Positions 1 to 8,740 of a stretch of 64,000 nt of DNA are shown here, piece after piece. The notes beneath the pieces were generated by a model that searched no databases, was not told the origin of the DNA, and saw only the letters and a program-made list of their open reading frames with translations. This DNA is from Mucilaginibacter defluvii. Lineage in GTDB: Bacteria; Bacteroidota; Bacteroidia; Sphingobacteriales; Sphingobacteriaceae. The stretch spans positions 372,001 to 436,000 of the forward strand of contig NZ_BAABJI010000002.1 in the NCBI RefSeq assembly GCF_039543225.1. The letters are read 5' to 3'. The position numbers and the translations under genes were made by a program. How positions within the stretch are numbered: the first letter of the stretch is position 1; every line of letters starts with the position of its first letter.

Positions 1-1835
1 GTAACCGTGCCGGTGCCGCTTACGGTTGTTGCCGCCCAGGTATAAGTTCCGGTAACTTCAGGTGAGGTTCCGCTGAGATTTACATAAAAGTCATCGTTAG
101 GATCGCTTTTGTATTGCCTTTGGATAGTACCACTACCGCAAATGCGGATCGGGCCTGCCTTAAGCTGTGCAACCGGAGTAGTGCTTAAGGTAATTTGTGC
201 CGTAGCGGTATCAGGCGCGCAGGTGCCGGGGCCTTTAAGTATAAGGCGTACAATGTAACGGCCCGGCTTGGTGAGGGTAAACTCCGGCGCGTTATCACTT
301 GGGCTACCATTGATGGTATACCCATCCGTTGGCCCTGATACTGACCAGGTACGCTCAACCGGTACACATGAATTATCAACCGTTGAGGTATTGGTTGGCC
401 TGAACGTAAATGAAGGGTTGCCGCATTGCGTAAAATTACCGGTATTGCCGTTTATATTAAAGGCAGCCGTTGGAGCGTTTTGAACACATACAGTTTTCTC
501 AATTACATTACTTGGGTCGTTAGGATTTGATTGGCAGGCACTTGTGGAGATGAGCACCAGGCGCACGGTGTAATTACCCGGGTTAGCGAAATTGTAGCGA
601 ACATCAGTAGCGCCAAGCGTTTTGTTTGAAGCAAATAGCGCACCGTTTACATACCAGTTATAACGTGCGTTAGGGTTTTTACATGAGGCATTACTGTTAC
701 TCGGATTATCACCAGGGTCAGAAGTATTGGAGAAGGTAACCGTTCCGGTACAAACGTTAAGTCCGGCATCACCGCCGTTTGCAGCCCGCACGGTAAAATC
801 TGTATTGGCTTTACCAAGAACCTTTATAGGCGCGATTAATGCGCCGCCGGGACTACAGTACGCGTTTCTGGCACGTATGGTTAAGCCAAAGCTATTATAA
901 AATGTGGTTGAATTTACCCTTATATTATTTCCGCACGACGACCTGGTGTAGCTGTAAGAGAATATGCCGTTGTTGGCCAGAATTTCGCACACAGTGAAGT
1001 CTCTTGATAGGCCATCACCCCAGGCAACGGTGTAAATATTACCCGGAAAAACTTTACGCAATGAACTTGTACCATTTGATAAATCAGTGTCAAACGATAT
1101 TGTGCCATCGGGCAAACAGGCGGTTTGTACCTCGGTACTACGGAAAGCGTTAAGGTTTACGCGGTTATTCACCAGCATATAGCTGCGGGTACTAACCACG
1201 CCATTAGCTAAAACACCTTTAGCCGTTATGGTAAAGTGTGCCGGCGCGGCGCTGTAGCCGGCATCAAGCGTTAAGTTTTCGGTTGTATTGTCAATCTCAT
1301 TGGTAATTCGTGCGGTTACCGTTGCAGAGGCATCTGTCTCGTTATTAATTGTATACGTTGTATTGTTGTTGCTTGTGTTTTCGCACTGGCCGAATACCTC
1401 CGGTTTGGCGCTGTTAATTGTGATGGATGAAAGCTGAACAGGTACACCCGCCGCCGTACCAATGCTAAACGGACTTGATGTTGTGCTTACTACCGATGGC
1501 GAGGTTGACTGCACCCGCAAGCGGTAACCGCTGCCGGCTGCGATACCTGATGGAATCGTACCATTAACAAAGGTGGTGTAAAAGTCGTTAAACGAACCGA
1601 TCAATCGACCTGTGCCACTGAAATTTCCATTTGCATCAGACAGGTATAAGTTAAAACGGTTTGAGGGATTAACTATACAGCCTCCACTCACACTGATGCG
1701 GGCTGTAATGGTTGAACCGGGGCCGTATGGGCCGGGGTCAACAGCGCTAATTGTTATAACTTGGGCTGAAGCGCTAAGGCTAAACAGAACGGCAAAAAAA
1801 ATAAAAGGAAAAAGTCTGGTAAAAATTTTCTTCAT
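1..1835 (-). CDS. Large secreted PKD-domain protein (N-terminal part, cut by window edge)
   Basis: An open frame runs on the minus strand from an ATG at 1835 off the window start, about 611 codons without a stop. It opens with a signal peptide (MKKIFTRLFPF, a hydrophobic core, then SASAQ, cleavage likely after Gln25). The rest is Thr/Ser/Asn-rich beta-sandwich sequence. At least three stretches look like PKD or Ig-like repeats: one with a WGDG motif near 1040, and two ending in F-x-x-P-G-x-Y-x-V-R-L near 590 and 280. Cysteines recur about once per repeat. In Bacteroidota such architecture is typical of giant cell-surface or adhesin proteins that often end in a gliding-motility/type IX secretion C-terminal domain. 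That end lies outside the window, so type IX export is inference. The protein family beyond PKD-like repeats cannot be fixed from this part. Confidence 0.8.
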   Translation of the reverse strand, partial: MKKIFTRLFPFIFFAVLFSLSASAQVITISAVDPGPYGPGSTITARISVSGGCIVNPSNRFNLYLSDANGNFSGTGRLIGSFNDFYTTFVNGTIPSGIAAGSGYRLRVQSTSPSVVSTTSSPFSIGTAAGVPVQLSSITINSAKPEVFGQCENTSNNNTTYTINNETDASATVTARITNEIDNTTENLTLDAGYSAAPAHFTITAKGVLANGVVSTRSYMLVNNRVNLNAFRSTEVQTACLPDGTISFDTDLSNGTSSLRKVFPGNIYTVAWGDGLSRDFTVCEILANNGIFSYSYTRSSCGNNIRVNSTTFYNSFGLTIRARNAYCSPGGALIAPIKVLGKANTDFTVRAANGGDAGLNVCTGTVTFSNTSDPGDNPSNSNASCKNPNARYNWYVNGALFASNKTLGATDVRYNFANPGNYTVRLVLISTSACQSNPNDPSNVIEKTVCVQNAPTAAFNINGNTGNFTQCGNPSFTFRPTNTSTVDNSCVPVERTWSVSGPTDGYTINGSPSDNAPEFTLTKPGRYIVRLILKGPGTCAPDTATAQITLSTTPVAQLKAGPIRICGSGTIQRQYKSDPNDDFYVNLSGTSPEVTGTYTWAATTVSGTGTV

Positions 1836-1980
1836 TTAACTCCTAAAAAATGAACAGTTAGCTAACCTGAAACTTTTGCTTCTGTTTTAGCAGATGCAAA
1901 AAAAGTACTACTGTCATTTTTTACGGAATTAAGCTCACTTAGTTACATGGTTTAGCTTAATTAGTTGTGTATTTTTGCTC

Positions 1981-3219
1981 TCAGGCGAAGAAAAGATAGC
2001 ATACCAAAATGGCCGTAATAACGCCTGCAAGGTCAGCGAATAGTCCTGCCGGGATAGCATACCGCGAGCGTTTAATACCTACCGATCCAAAGTATAAAGC
2101 CACAATATAAAAGGTAGTATCGGCTGATCCGTTGAAGGTACTTGCTAACCGACCGGCAAAGCTGTCGGTACCAAAAGTTTTCATGGTGTCTATCATCATG
2201 GCTTTTGAGCCTGAGCCGCTTAAGGGTTTCATATAAGCTACCGGCAAGGCATCAACAAAGCGTGTATCTGCGTTGAATTGTGTAACTACCCAGCGTACGC
2301 CATCATTAATATAGTCAAGCGCTCCGCAGGTTCTGAACACGCTGATGGCAACCAGCATGGCCACCAGGTAGGGGATGATTTTTACTGATGTTTCAAAACC
2401 GCCTTTTGCCCCCTCAATAAAAGCGTCAAACACGTCGATTTTTTTTCTAAAACCGCCTAAAATAATTACCACAGGAATCAAAAAAAGCAGGAAATTACTC
2501 GAGACTTTTGATAGGGTAGTGATTTCTTCCTTGCTCAGGTAAGTAATTACATAGAACACAAACCCGGCTATAAACGCGGTAAGTCCTCCTAACCATAAAA
2601 TAATTACCCGATTAAATAAATTGATTTTTTGTTTGATGGATACCGCTATTATACCGGCTACAGTGGCGACATAAGTAGCTATTATGCAGGGGATTAGTAC
2701 GTCAGCCGGATCGGCAGAACCAAGTATAGCGCGTTGAGCGATTATGGTAACGGGCAGCAGTTGCAATCCGGACGTGTGCAGTACCAGGAACATAATCTGC
2801 GCGTTTGATGCGGTTTCTTTGTCTTTATTTAACTCTTGTAAGCTGCCCATAGCCTTAAGTCCTAACGGGGTGGCGGCATTATCGAGTCCCAGCATGTTGG
2901 CTGAGAAATTCATGAGCATCTGACCGGTAGCCGGATGGTTTTTAGGGACTTCGGGAAATAGTCTTTGAAAAAAGGGGCCCACAATGCGCGATAAAAAATT
3001 GATTGCGCCGGCCTTTTCTGCAATATTAAGTATACCCAGCCAAAAGGCCATGTTGCCTATTAATGGCAGGGCTATATCCATTACAGATGATTTGGATGAG
3101 TTGAACACACCCTCAACCATCTGCTGAAAAATCTCGGTATCGCCTAAAAAAACAAGTTTAATTAAACCTATAATAAAGGCGATAACAAAAAAGGCAATCC
3201 AGATATAATTTAAGACCAT
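1981..3219 (-). CDS. SpmA/SpmB-like fused nucleoside-recognition (Gate) domain membrane protein
   Basis: A 412-residue polytopic membrane protein with about ten hydrophobic segments. Two Gate-type domains are visible. The first, about residues 45-150, holds MNFSANMLGLDNAATPLGLK. The second, about 260-380, holds MKPLSGSGSKAMMID and FNGSADTTFYIVALYFGSVG. These match the spore maturation proteins SpmA and SpmB, which are fused in many non-sporulating Bacteroidota. The family's substrate is not established, and the spore-related name says nothing about function here. The gene stands alone on the minus strand, divergent from the OsmC gene across 150 bp. Confidence 0.85.
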   Translation of the reverse strand: MVLNYIWIAFFVIAFIIGLIKLVFLGDTEIFQQMVEGVFNSSKSSVMDIALPLIGNMAFWLGILNIAEKAGAINFLSRIVGPFFQRLFPEVPKNHPATGQMLMNFSANMLGLDNAATPLGLKAMGSLQELNKDKETASNAQIMFLVLHTSGLQLLPVTIIAQRAILGSADPADVLIPCIIATYVATVAGIIAVSIKQKINLFNRVIILWLGGLTAFIAGFVFYVITYLSKEEITTLSKVSSNFLLFLIPVVIILGGFRKKIDVFDAFIEGAKGGFETSVKIIPYLVAMLVAISVFRTCGALDYINDGVRWVVTQFNADTRFVDALPVAYMKPLSGSGSKAMMIDTMKTFGTDSFAGRLASTFNGSADTTFYIVALYFGSVGIKRSRYAIPAGLFADLAGVITAILVCYLFFA

Positions 3220-3369
3220 GCAGCGTTAAAATACGAAGGGTGAATATAGCCTTTTTGCTGCTATACTAACAAATACCGTAACGGTTTGCATCATAATAAA
3301 AACATAAAGTAGACAACATCACGCTACAAAACGCTCAAATTCATAACTTAGCCGATATATTTTAATACT

Positions 3370-3798
3370 ATGCCTAAAATTGAACTTTCACGCGTTCATG
3401 GCGATTATGGCTTTGAAGCGTATGACGAAAACGGACACACCGTGCGTATGGATACCAGCCCCGAAAGCGGCGGCGATAACTTTGGCGTTCGCCCGATGCA
3501 GATGTTGCTGATGGGGGTTGCCGGTTGTTCAGCTATCGATGTGATCAGTATCTTGAAAAAGCAGCGTCAGAATGTGAAGGATTACAAAATGGTAGTAAAC
3601 GGTGAGCGCGAAGCAGGAAAGGAGCCATCACTGTGGCAAAAAGTTGATATCGAATTTCATTTATACGGTACAGTAGATGCAGACAAAGCCCAGCGCGCAG
3701 CAGAACTTTCAATTAATAAATACTGTTCGGTATCGGCAACGTTAGAGAAAGCCGGCGCGGCAGTAACCTGGCAGGTGTTCATACACCCGGCTGAGTAG
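3370..3798 (+). CDS. OsmC family protein
   Basis: 142 residues with the OsmC/Ohr fold signature. The two conserved redox cysteines are visible as Cys53 (VAGCSAIDV) and Cys119 (NKYCSVSATL). Classical OsmC and Ohr proteins reduce organic hydroperoxides using these two thiols. This one is closer to the YhfA-like branch, whose substrates are poorly defined. The gene sits 27 bp upstream of metZ on the same strand, so the two are probably cotranscribed, which would fit a link between sulfur metabolism and peroxide defence (inference). Its start at 3370 leaves an AT-rich leader. Confidence 0.88.
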   Translation: MPKIELSRVHGDYGFEAYDENGHTVRMDTSPESGGDNFGVRPMQMLLMGVAGCSAIDVISILKKQRQNVKDYKMVVNGEREAGKEPSLWQKVDIEFHLYGTVDADKAQRAAELSINKYCSVSATLEKAGAAVTWQVFIHPAE

Positions 3799-3825
3799 TT
3801 TTACATTCTTTATTTTTATTTTTCT

Positions 3826-5007
3826 ATGTCAGATCAGTTAGACCCGATATCAAAAGCGATACGCATACAAACTTCTAAAACATCTCAAAAAGAGCATTCC
3901 ACGCCGCTGTATTTAACCAGCAGCTTTACATTTGAAAATGCTGAAACCATGCGTGCGGCCTTTGCCGACGAGGTGGATGAAAACATATACAGCCGTTTCA
4001 GCAACCCTAACGTTGATGAGTTTATAGCTAAAATGTGCGCCCTTGAAGGCGCCGAGGATGGCTTTGCTACCGCCACCGGTATGAGCGCTATTTTCTCCTC
4101 GTTTTTTGCCTTGTTAAAGCAAGGTGACCACATGATTTGCTGCAGCTCGGTATTTGGCAGTACGTTTACCATTGTTACCAAATATTTTCCGCGTTACGGC
4201 ATCACCTGTACTTTAGTTCCGGCTGATGATAAAGCAGCCTGGGAAGCTGCAGTACAGCCCAATACTAAAATGGTTTACCTGGAAACGCCTACTAACCCGC
4301 AGATCGGGATCATTGATCTGGAATGGGCTGGCCAGTTCACTAAAAAGCATAATCTTATTTTAAATGTAGATAACTGCTTTGCTACACCTGTAATTCAGCG
4401 CCCCATTGATTTTGGTGCCGACATCGTTATTCACTCCGCCACAAAGTGGATCGATGGGCAAGGGCGTGTATTGGGCGGCGTGATTGTTGGCCGTGCCGAT
4501 CTGGTTAAAGAGATTTACCTATACTGCCGCCATAGCGGACCGGCACTGTCGCCGTTTAATGCCTGGGTGCTAAGCAAGAGCCTGGAAACGCTTGATGTAC
4601 GTATGGAGCGCCATAGCAAAAATGCGCTGAAAGTGGCCGAAACTTTGGAGCAGCACCCGGCGGTATCATGGGTTAAGTACCCGTTTTTACCAAGCCATCC
4701 GCAGCATGAAATTGCCAAAAAACAAATGAAGGCCGGTGGCGGTGTGCTTTGCTTTGAAATTAAAGGAGGCTCGGCAGCAGGCGCTAAATTCTTAAATTCG
4801 CTAAAAATGCTTTCAGTTACGGCTAATCTTGGTGATACCCGAAGCATAGCAGCGCACCCGGCCAGTACAACACATTCAAAGCTTACGGAAGAGGAGCGCC
4901 TTTCAGTAGGTATTACACCCGGTTTAATTCGTATCTCAACCGGCCTGGAGCATGTAGATGATATCATCGCTGATATTAACCAGGCTTTAGAGCAAAGCGC
5001 TAAGTAA
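3826..5007 (+). CDS. metZ: O-succinylhomoserine sulfhydrylase (Cys/Met metabolism PLP enzyme)
   Basis: 393 residues of the Cys/Met-metabolism PLP-dependent family (fold type I). The PLP lysine is Lys207 in SATKWIDGQGRVLGG; Asp182 in VDNCFATPVIQ would bind the pyridine nitrogen; TATGMSAIFS near residue 85 is the phosphate-binding region. The WIDGQGRVLGG segment and overall similarity favour O-succinylhomoserine sulfhydrylase (direct sulfhydrylation to homocysteine in methionine synthesis) over cystathionine gamma-synthase, though the acyl-donor choice cannot be proven from sequence. A strong hairpin terminator follows 16 bp after the stop, and the OsmC gene lies just upstream. Confidence 0.88.
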   Translation: MSDQLDPISKAIRIQTSKTSQKEHSTPLYLTSSFTFENAETMRAAFADEVDENIYSRFSNPNVDEFIAKMCALEGAEDGFATATGMSAIFSSFFALLKQGDHMICCSSVFGSTFTIVTKYFPRYGITCTLVPADDKAAWEAAVQPNTKMVYLETPTNPQIGIIDLEWAGQFTKKHNLILNVDNCFATPVIQRPIDFGADIVIHSATKWIDGQGRVLGGVIVGRADLVKEIYLYCRHSGPALSPFNAWVLSKSLETLDVRMERHSKNALKVAETLEQHPAVSWVKYPFLPSHPQHEIAKKQMKAGGGVLCFEIKGGSAAGAKFLNSLKMLSVTANLGDTRSIAAHPASTTHSKLTEEERLSVGITPGLIRISTGLEHVDDIIADINQALEQSAK

Positions 5008-5023
5008 GATAATTGAAAATAAT

Positions 5024-5073
5024 AAAAGCAGCCTGCTTGTATCTAATAATTCGGTACAAGCAGGCTGCTTTTG
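5024..5073. terminator. Hairpin terminator after metZ
   Basis: Perfect 18-bp inverted repeat: 5024-5041 (AAAAGCAGCCTGCTTGTA) pairs with 5055-5072 across a 13-base loop. It is flanked by A and T tracts, so it should act as an intrinsic terminator, best on the plus strand after metZ. Confidence 0.9.
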
Positions 5074-5416
5074 TTATCTTTAATCCTGCTTGCGCTTATC
5101 TTATTTACAATGCGTATTTGTAGTTACCTCTCGAGTTTAGCTTGAATACCTCTTGCTACAGAGTGTATTTTATTACGTGCATGTGCTTAGTTTATCAGCT
5201 ACACTTTATTAGCTGTTCAAACGCTCATTGCGAAAATGAAAATATTTTAGTTTTATTCGCTATGGTTCAGTGAATTAATTTTAATGTTTCATTAAAATTT
5301 CATTAAAAATTGTAATTATTCAATCGTTTGTAACATTTGCTTTACAAACAATGGCATCTGAATTGAACATGGGGGATGCGGCTTGTAATATACAGCCGAT
5401 ACTAACAATTGAATAT
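5074..5416. other. Gene-free leader region upstream of the OmpA-family gene
   Basis: About 340 bp of AT-rich sequence without a credible gene. It contains tandem TTTCATTAAAAT-type repeats near 5287-5308. It also holds a perfect 7-bp inverted repeat with an 8-base spacer, TTTGTAA at 5327-5333 and TTACAAA at 5342-5348, about 70 bp before the chosen start. The repeat could be an operator or an mRNA hairpin. No promoter can be assigned with confidence. Confidence 0.5.
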
Positions 5417-6784
5417 ATGAAAACAAATCTAAAAAAAGCTTCACTGCTGTTAACCGGTGTAATGGTTGGAGGCAAACTGTTCGCACAATCCCCTGATACA
5501 ACTGTTTCATCTGCAAATTATGTCGAGCCGTTTTCAGGCGGAGATAAATTACGTACATGGTCAATTGGTATACATGGTGGTATGCTATCACCGTCAACCT
5601 TCCTGGTGAACATGAGCCGTCAGGATTTCAGGAGCCCGCACGAAAATATAGGTTATGGCGCTTACATTAAAAAACAAATTCTTCCTTCTTTCGGCTTACA
5701 GGCTGATTTCCTTCGCGGTAAACTTGAAGGCGGATTAGGCCAAACCAACGTTGCTTCAGGCAATACGCCGCAAAGTTTCAGCACTGATTTAAACTGGTCA
5801 GCAGCTTTAAGTGGTCAGTTCACTTTAGCCAATATTAACTGGAGACACAAAAAAGGCGCAATTCAGCCTTATATCACCGCAGGTGGTGGTGTAATTGCTT
5901 ATCGCCCGAGCATCGTAAATGCTGACGGTTCTCGTACAGGCTTTAGCGATGGCGGTGGCAACATCCACAAAGTATACATACCTGTTGGCGCCGGTTTTAA
6001 GATAAACATGGGTTCAGGTATTAATCTTGATTTAGGTTACCAAATTGGTTTTGTTAATGGCGATAACCTTGATGGTTATAACTATGGTATGAACAACGAC
6101 AAGTTCTCTTACGCTCACGTAGGTTTGGAATTCTCGTTAGGCAGCCGCAGCAAACCTGAAATGGCAACTTACAACCCGGTAAACTCAATGCGTACCGAGT
6201 ACCTGCGCAAAACCAGCGATCTGCAAAGCCAACTGAACATGCAGAAAGAAGAGAATGCAAAACTGCGTAATGATTTAAATACTACTAATGAAAATCTAAA
6301 TAAGTTATCTGCTGATACCGATGGAGACGGCGTGCCTGATATGTACGATAAATGCCCTGGTACACCAGCCGGTACACAAGTTGATGGTTCAGGTTGCCCG
6401 ATAGGCAAACGTGAAGTAAAAGTTTACGTGACCGAAGAGGACAAAAAAGTTGTAAAAGACGCTATTGATAACCTGGAGTTTGATTTTGGTAAAGCTACCA
6501 TCCGTGCTAAATCATACCCAAGCTTAGATAAAGTAGCACAACTGCTTGTTGATAAAAATTTCAGCCTTAAACTTGCAGGTCATACCGATAACGTTGGTTC
6601 TGACGCGGCTAACCTGAAATTATCAAAAGCCCGTGCCGAGTCAATCAAATCATACCTGGTAAGCAAAGGTGCAAATGCATCACGTGTTGAAGCTACAGGT
6701 TATGGTGAAAGCCAGCCTATCGCCAGCAATAAAACTGCCGAAGGCCGTCAGCAAAACCGTCGTGTAGAATTTACCTTGTATTAA
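5417..6784 (+). CDS. OmpA-family outer-membrane protein with TSP3 repeat
   Basis: 455 residues from the ATG at 5417, chosen because it begins a clean signal peptide (MKTNLKKASLLLTG, ending LFAQ). An upstream in-frame ATG at 5351 would put 22 polar residues before it. Residues about 30-240 are a glycine- and aromatic-rich beta-barrel. About 250-290 is a short coiled-coil-like linker. DTDGDGVPDMYDKCPG at 300-315 is a calcium-binding thrombospondin type 3 repeat. Residues about 347-455 are the OmpA C-terminal peptidoglycan-binding domain (AGHTDNVGS, then LSKARAESIKSYL). The protein should anchor the outer membrane to the cell wall. It is monocistronic and closed by a strong terminator. Confidence 0.93.
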   Translation: MKTNLKKASLLLTGVMVGGKLFAQSPDTTVSSANYVEPFSGGDKLRTWSIGIHGGMLSPSTFLVNMSRQDFRSPHENIGYGAYIKKQILPSFGLQADFLRGKLEGGLGQTNVASGNTPQSFSTDLNWSAALSGQFTLANINWRHKKGAIQPYITAGGGVIAYRPSIVNADGSRTGFSDGGGNIHKVYIPVGAGFKINMGSGINLDLGYQIGFVNGDNLDGYNYGMNNDKFSYAHVGLEFSLGSRSKPEMATYNPVNSMRTEYLRKTSDLQSQLNMQKEENAKLRNDLNTTNENLNKLSADTDGDGVPDMYDKCPGTPAGTQVDGSGCPIGKREVKVYVTEEDKKVVKDAIDNLEFDFGKATIRAKSYPSLDKVAQLLVDKNFSLKLAGHTDNVGSDAANLKLSKARAESIKSYLVSKGANASRVEATGYGESQPIASNKTAEGRQQNRRVEFTLY

Positions 6785-6796
6785 TAGCTGGGTAAG

Positions 6797-6849
6797 CACA
6801 AATAAAGAAACGCCGAATGGATCAACCATTCGGCGTTTCTTTATTTGTG
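6797..6849. terminator. Bidirectional hairpin terminator
   Basis: Near-perfect inverted repeat of about 24 bp (CACAAATAAAGAAACGCCG at 6797-6815, complement ending at 6849) around a 4-5 base loop. It sits between the convergent OmpA-family gene and the SRPBCC gene and has T-rich 3' sides on both strands, so it should serve both. Confidence 0.9.
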
Positions 6850-6858
6850 TGAAACGGA

Positions 6859-7242
6859 TTATTGTACGCTGTAAAAATCGGCTATTCCACCAAAGTAGCT
6901 GTCCGTCCAGCCTTCAACAATATCATCATAAGCTTCATCCGGTATGTTGGTGTGCTTCAATTCGGCAGATGTGCCATATTTATCGGCATGCAGTTTTATG
7001 GTAACTATTGATGGTTCTTCCTGTTCGCCAAAGTACCATTGCTGTACCACTTTCTTTCCTTCCTCAAACTCCAGGTTTTTACCGGATATGCTGCCATCCC
7101 ACATGGCAAACTCACTGCCTGCTTCAGTAGACATCTGGGCAGGCTCGCCCGTCCAAAGTTCAATAGTGAGCGGGTTGGTTATAGCCGCGTAAACCTCTTC
7201 GGGAGTGGCGGGTATGGTGTAATATTTTTTAAAATCTTTCAC
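6859..7242 (-). CDS. SRPBCC (AHSA1-like START-fold) protein
   Basis: 127 residues of the SRPBCC superfamily, in the activator-of-Hsp90-ATPase-homolog (AHSA1) group. It has the N-terminal YYTIPATPEEVYAAITNP, the central FEEGKKVVQQWYFGE, and a C-terminal helix W-T-D-S-Y-F-G-G. The fold forms a hydrophobic ligand cavity; the ligand is unknown. The start is GTG at 7242, because no in-frame ATG lies nearby and the family N-terminus begins here. TAACTTG, one base short of the TAnnTTTG element, lies 5 bp upstream of that start. The acetate-type transporter gene lies 24 bp upstream on the same strand, so cotranscription is likely. Confidence 0.85.
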   Translation of the reverse strand: MKDFKKYYTIPATPEEVYAAITNPLTIELWTGEPAQMSTEAGSEFAMWDGSISGKNLEFEEGKKVVQQWYFGEQEEPSIVTIKLHADKYGTSAELKHTNIPDEAYDDIVEGWTDSYFGGIADFYSVQ

Positions 7243-7266
7243 GGGCGCAAGTTAGCGTTAATCCGG

Positions 7267-7857
7267 CTATTTTACCACCGGGCCAAGCGGTAAAACAACA
7301 CGACCATATACCTCGTTCAGCACCTGGGCAATACCTGTGTAAATTGCGGATGCGCCGCAGATAATACCTTCGTAGCCTGCAATGTGCTTAATAGTTTCGT
7401 TACCCGTAGCATCGCCCCAAACTAACAACCCGAATAGTATAACTAACGAGCCGAACACAAACTGCAGCGCCTTGCTTAACCTTAAGGTGCCAAAAAACAG
7501 GAATAACGTAAACAATCCCCACATCGCTAAAAAAGCTACTAATGCATCATTGGATGTTTTTTCGGCGAGGCCCAGCTTGGGCAGAAAGTTCATGGCCACA
7601 AATGTTAGCCAAAACATGCCGTATGAGGTAAATGCGGTTAAGCCAAAGGTATTATTCTTTTTTGCCTCTATAATACCGGCAATTACTTGCGCGGTTCCGC
7701 CATAAAATATGCCCATGGCAAGTATCATGGCATTGATCTCAAAAAAGCCGGCATTGTGCACATTAAGCAAAATGGTTGTCATACCGAAGGCGCATAAACC
7801 TAGCGGCGCAGGGTTAGCCGTGCTCTCAACCATTGAAATGGGAGTGGTTGTGCTCAT
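7267..7857 (-). CDS. Acetate uptake transporter, GPR1/FUN34/YaaH (SatP) family
   Basis: 196 residues with six membrane segments. The family signature [18 protein letters not shown] lies at the start of the first segment, followed by [12 protein letters not shown] and a channel-lining FTSYGMFW. Members are hexameric acetate/succinate:proton carriers or channels in the inner membrane. The ATG at 7857 (MSTTTPIS) is preferred to one 14 codons upstream, because the longer N-terminus is unlike the family. The divergent neighbour is gpmA. Substrate is inferred from the family. Confidence 0.88.
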   Translation of the reverse strand: MSTTTPISMVESTANPAPLGLCAFGMTTILLNVHNAGFFEINAMILAMGIFYGGTAQVIAGIIEAKKNNTFGLTAFTSYGMFWLTFVAMNFLPKLGLAEKTSNDALVAFLAMWGLFTLFLFFGTLRLSKALQFVFGSLVILFGLLVWGDATGNETIKHIAGYEGIICGASAIYTGIAQVLNEVYGRVVLPLGPVVK

Positions 7858-7969
7858 AATTTTAGATGAATTAAAAGGTAAATAATTGGATGCGTGCAAT
7901 GTATGCTTAAAAATGAATTAAGCAAAATTTTTTAAACTCCCGTGGTATTTCAATGTTGTAACACTATAT

Positions 7970-8659
7970 ATGCAGAAACTCGTTTTGCTTCGCCACGGCG
8001 AAAGCGTATTTAACCAGGAGGGCAGGTTTACCGGCTGGACAGACGTTGATCTGTCTGAAGAAGGGTTCGCACAAGCCAAGCGTGCCGGGCAGCTACTGGC
8101 CAAGCATGGCTATAATTTTGATGCGGGGTTTACGTCGGTTTTAAAACGGTCAATAAAAACGCTTCACATCGTGCTTGAAGAACTGGATCATTTATGGATA
8201 CCGGTAACCAAGTCTTGGCGGTTAAATGAACGTTTTTACGGTGCCTTGCAAGGGCTTAATAAGCAGGAAACCATTGAGAAGTACGGAGAGGAGCAAGTGC
8301 ATAAATGGCGCCGCGACCCTAATGAACATCCACCTGCCATAACCAAAGATGATGACCGCTACCCGGGCAAGGATGTACGTTACAAAAACCTGACCGGTCG
8401 CGAGTTGCCCTTAACTGAAAACTTGAGTGAAACAATGGAACGTGTGTTACCGTTTTGGGGTGAGGTAATTGTGCATGCAATGCGCGAGAGTAAACAGGTG
8501 ATCATCTGCGCGCATGGTAACAGTTTACGTGCTTTAATTAAGTATATTGATTTAATGAGCGATGAGGAGGTAACCGATCTGGAAATACCCACAGCCACCC
8601 CCTGGGTTTATGAGTTGGATGAAGAGTTAAACCGCATCAGGCATTACTATCTCGAATAA
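7970..8659 (+). CDS. gpmA: 2,3-bisphosphoglycerate-dependent phosphoglycerate mutase
   Basis: 229 residues of the histidine phosphatase superfamily. The phosphohistidine is His9 in [18 protein letters not shown]. The second catalytic histidine is in [13 protein letters not shown] near residue 182. [13 protein letters not shown] and the RRDPNEHPP loop are typical of dPGM and not of the smaller cobC/phosphatase relatives. The enzyme interconverts 3- and 2-phosphoglycerate in glycolysis and gluconeogenesis. It is slightly shorter than E. coli GpmA (250 residues). It lies 81 bp upstream of mtaB, which appears to have its own promoter. Confidence 0.94.
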   Translation: MQKLVLLRHGESVFNQEGRFTGWTDVDLSEEGFAQAKRAGQLLAKHGYNFDAGFTSVLKRSIKTLHIVLEELDHLWIPVTKSWRLNERFYGALQGLNKQETIEKYGEEQVHKWRRDPNEHPPAITKDDDRYPGKDVRYKNLTGRELPLTENLSETMERVLPFWGEVIVHAMRESKQVIICAHGNSLRALIKYIDLMSDEEVTDLEIPTATPWVYELDEELNRIRHYYLE

Positions 8660-8722
8660 CTGACTGGCTTACCGCACATGGAAAATTACGTTATGGTGTA
8701 AATAGGCTTTAGATATATTTTT

Positions 8723-8730
8723 TATCTTTG
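8723..8730 (+). promoter_or_regulatory. TAnnTTTG -7 element before mtaB
   Basis: TATCTTTG matches the Bacteroidota -7 consensus TAnnTTTG. It ends 10 bases before the mtaB ATG at 8741, which would give a very short leader. No clear -33 TTTG is seen. Confidence 0.45.
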
Positions 8731-8740
8731 CCGATTGACA

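Noticed and set aside
3885..4967. Two long minus-strand frames opposite metZ
   Set aside because: They mirror the codon pattern of metZ, have no signal or domain, and are shadows of the real gene.
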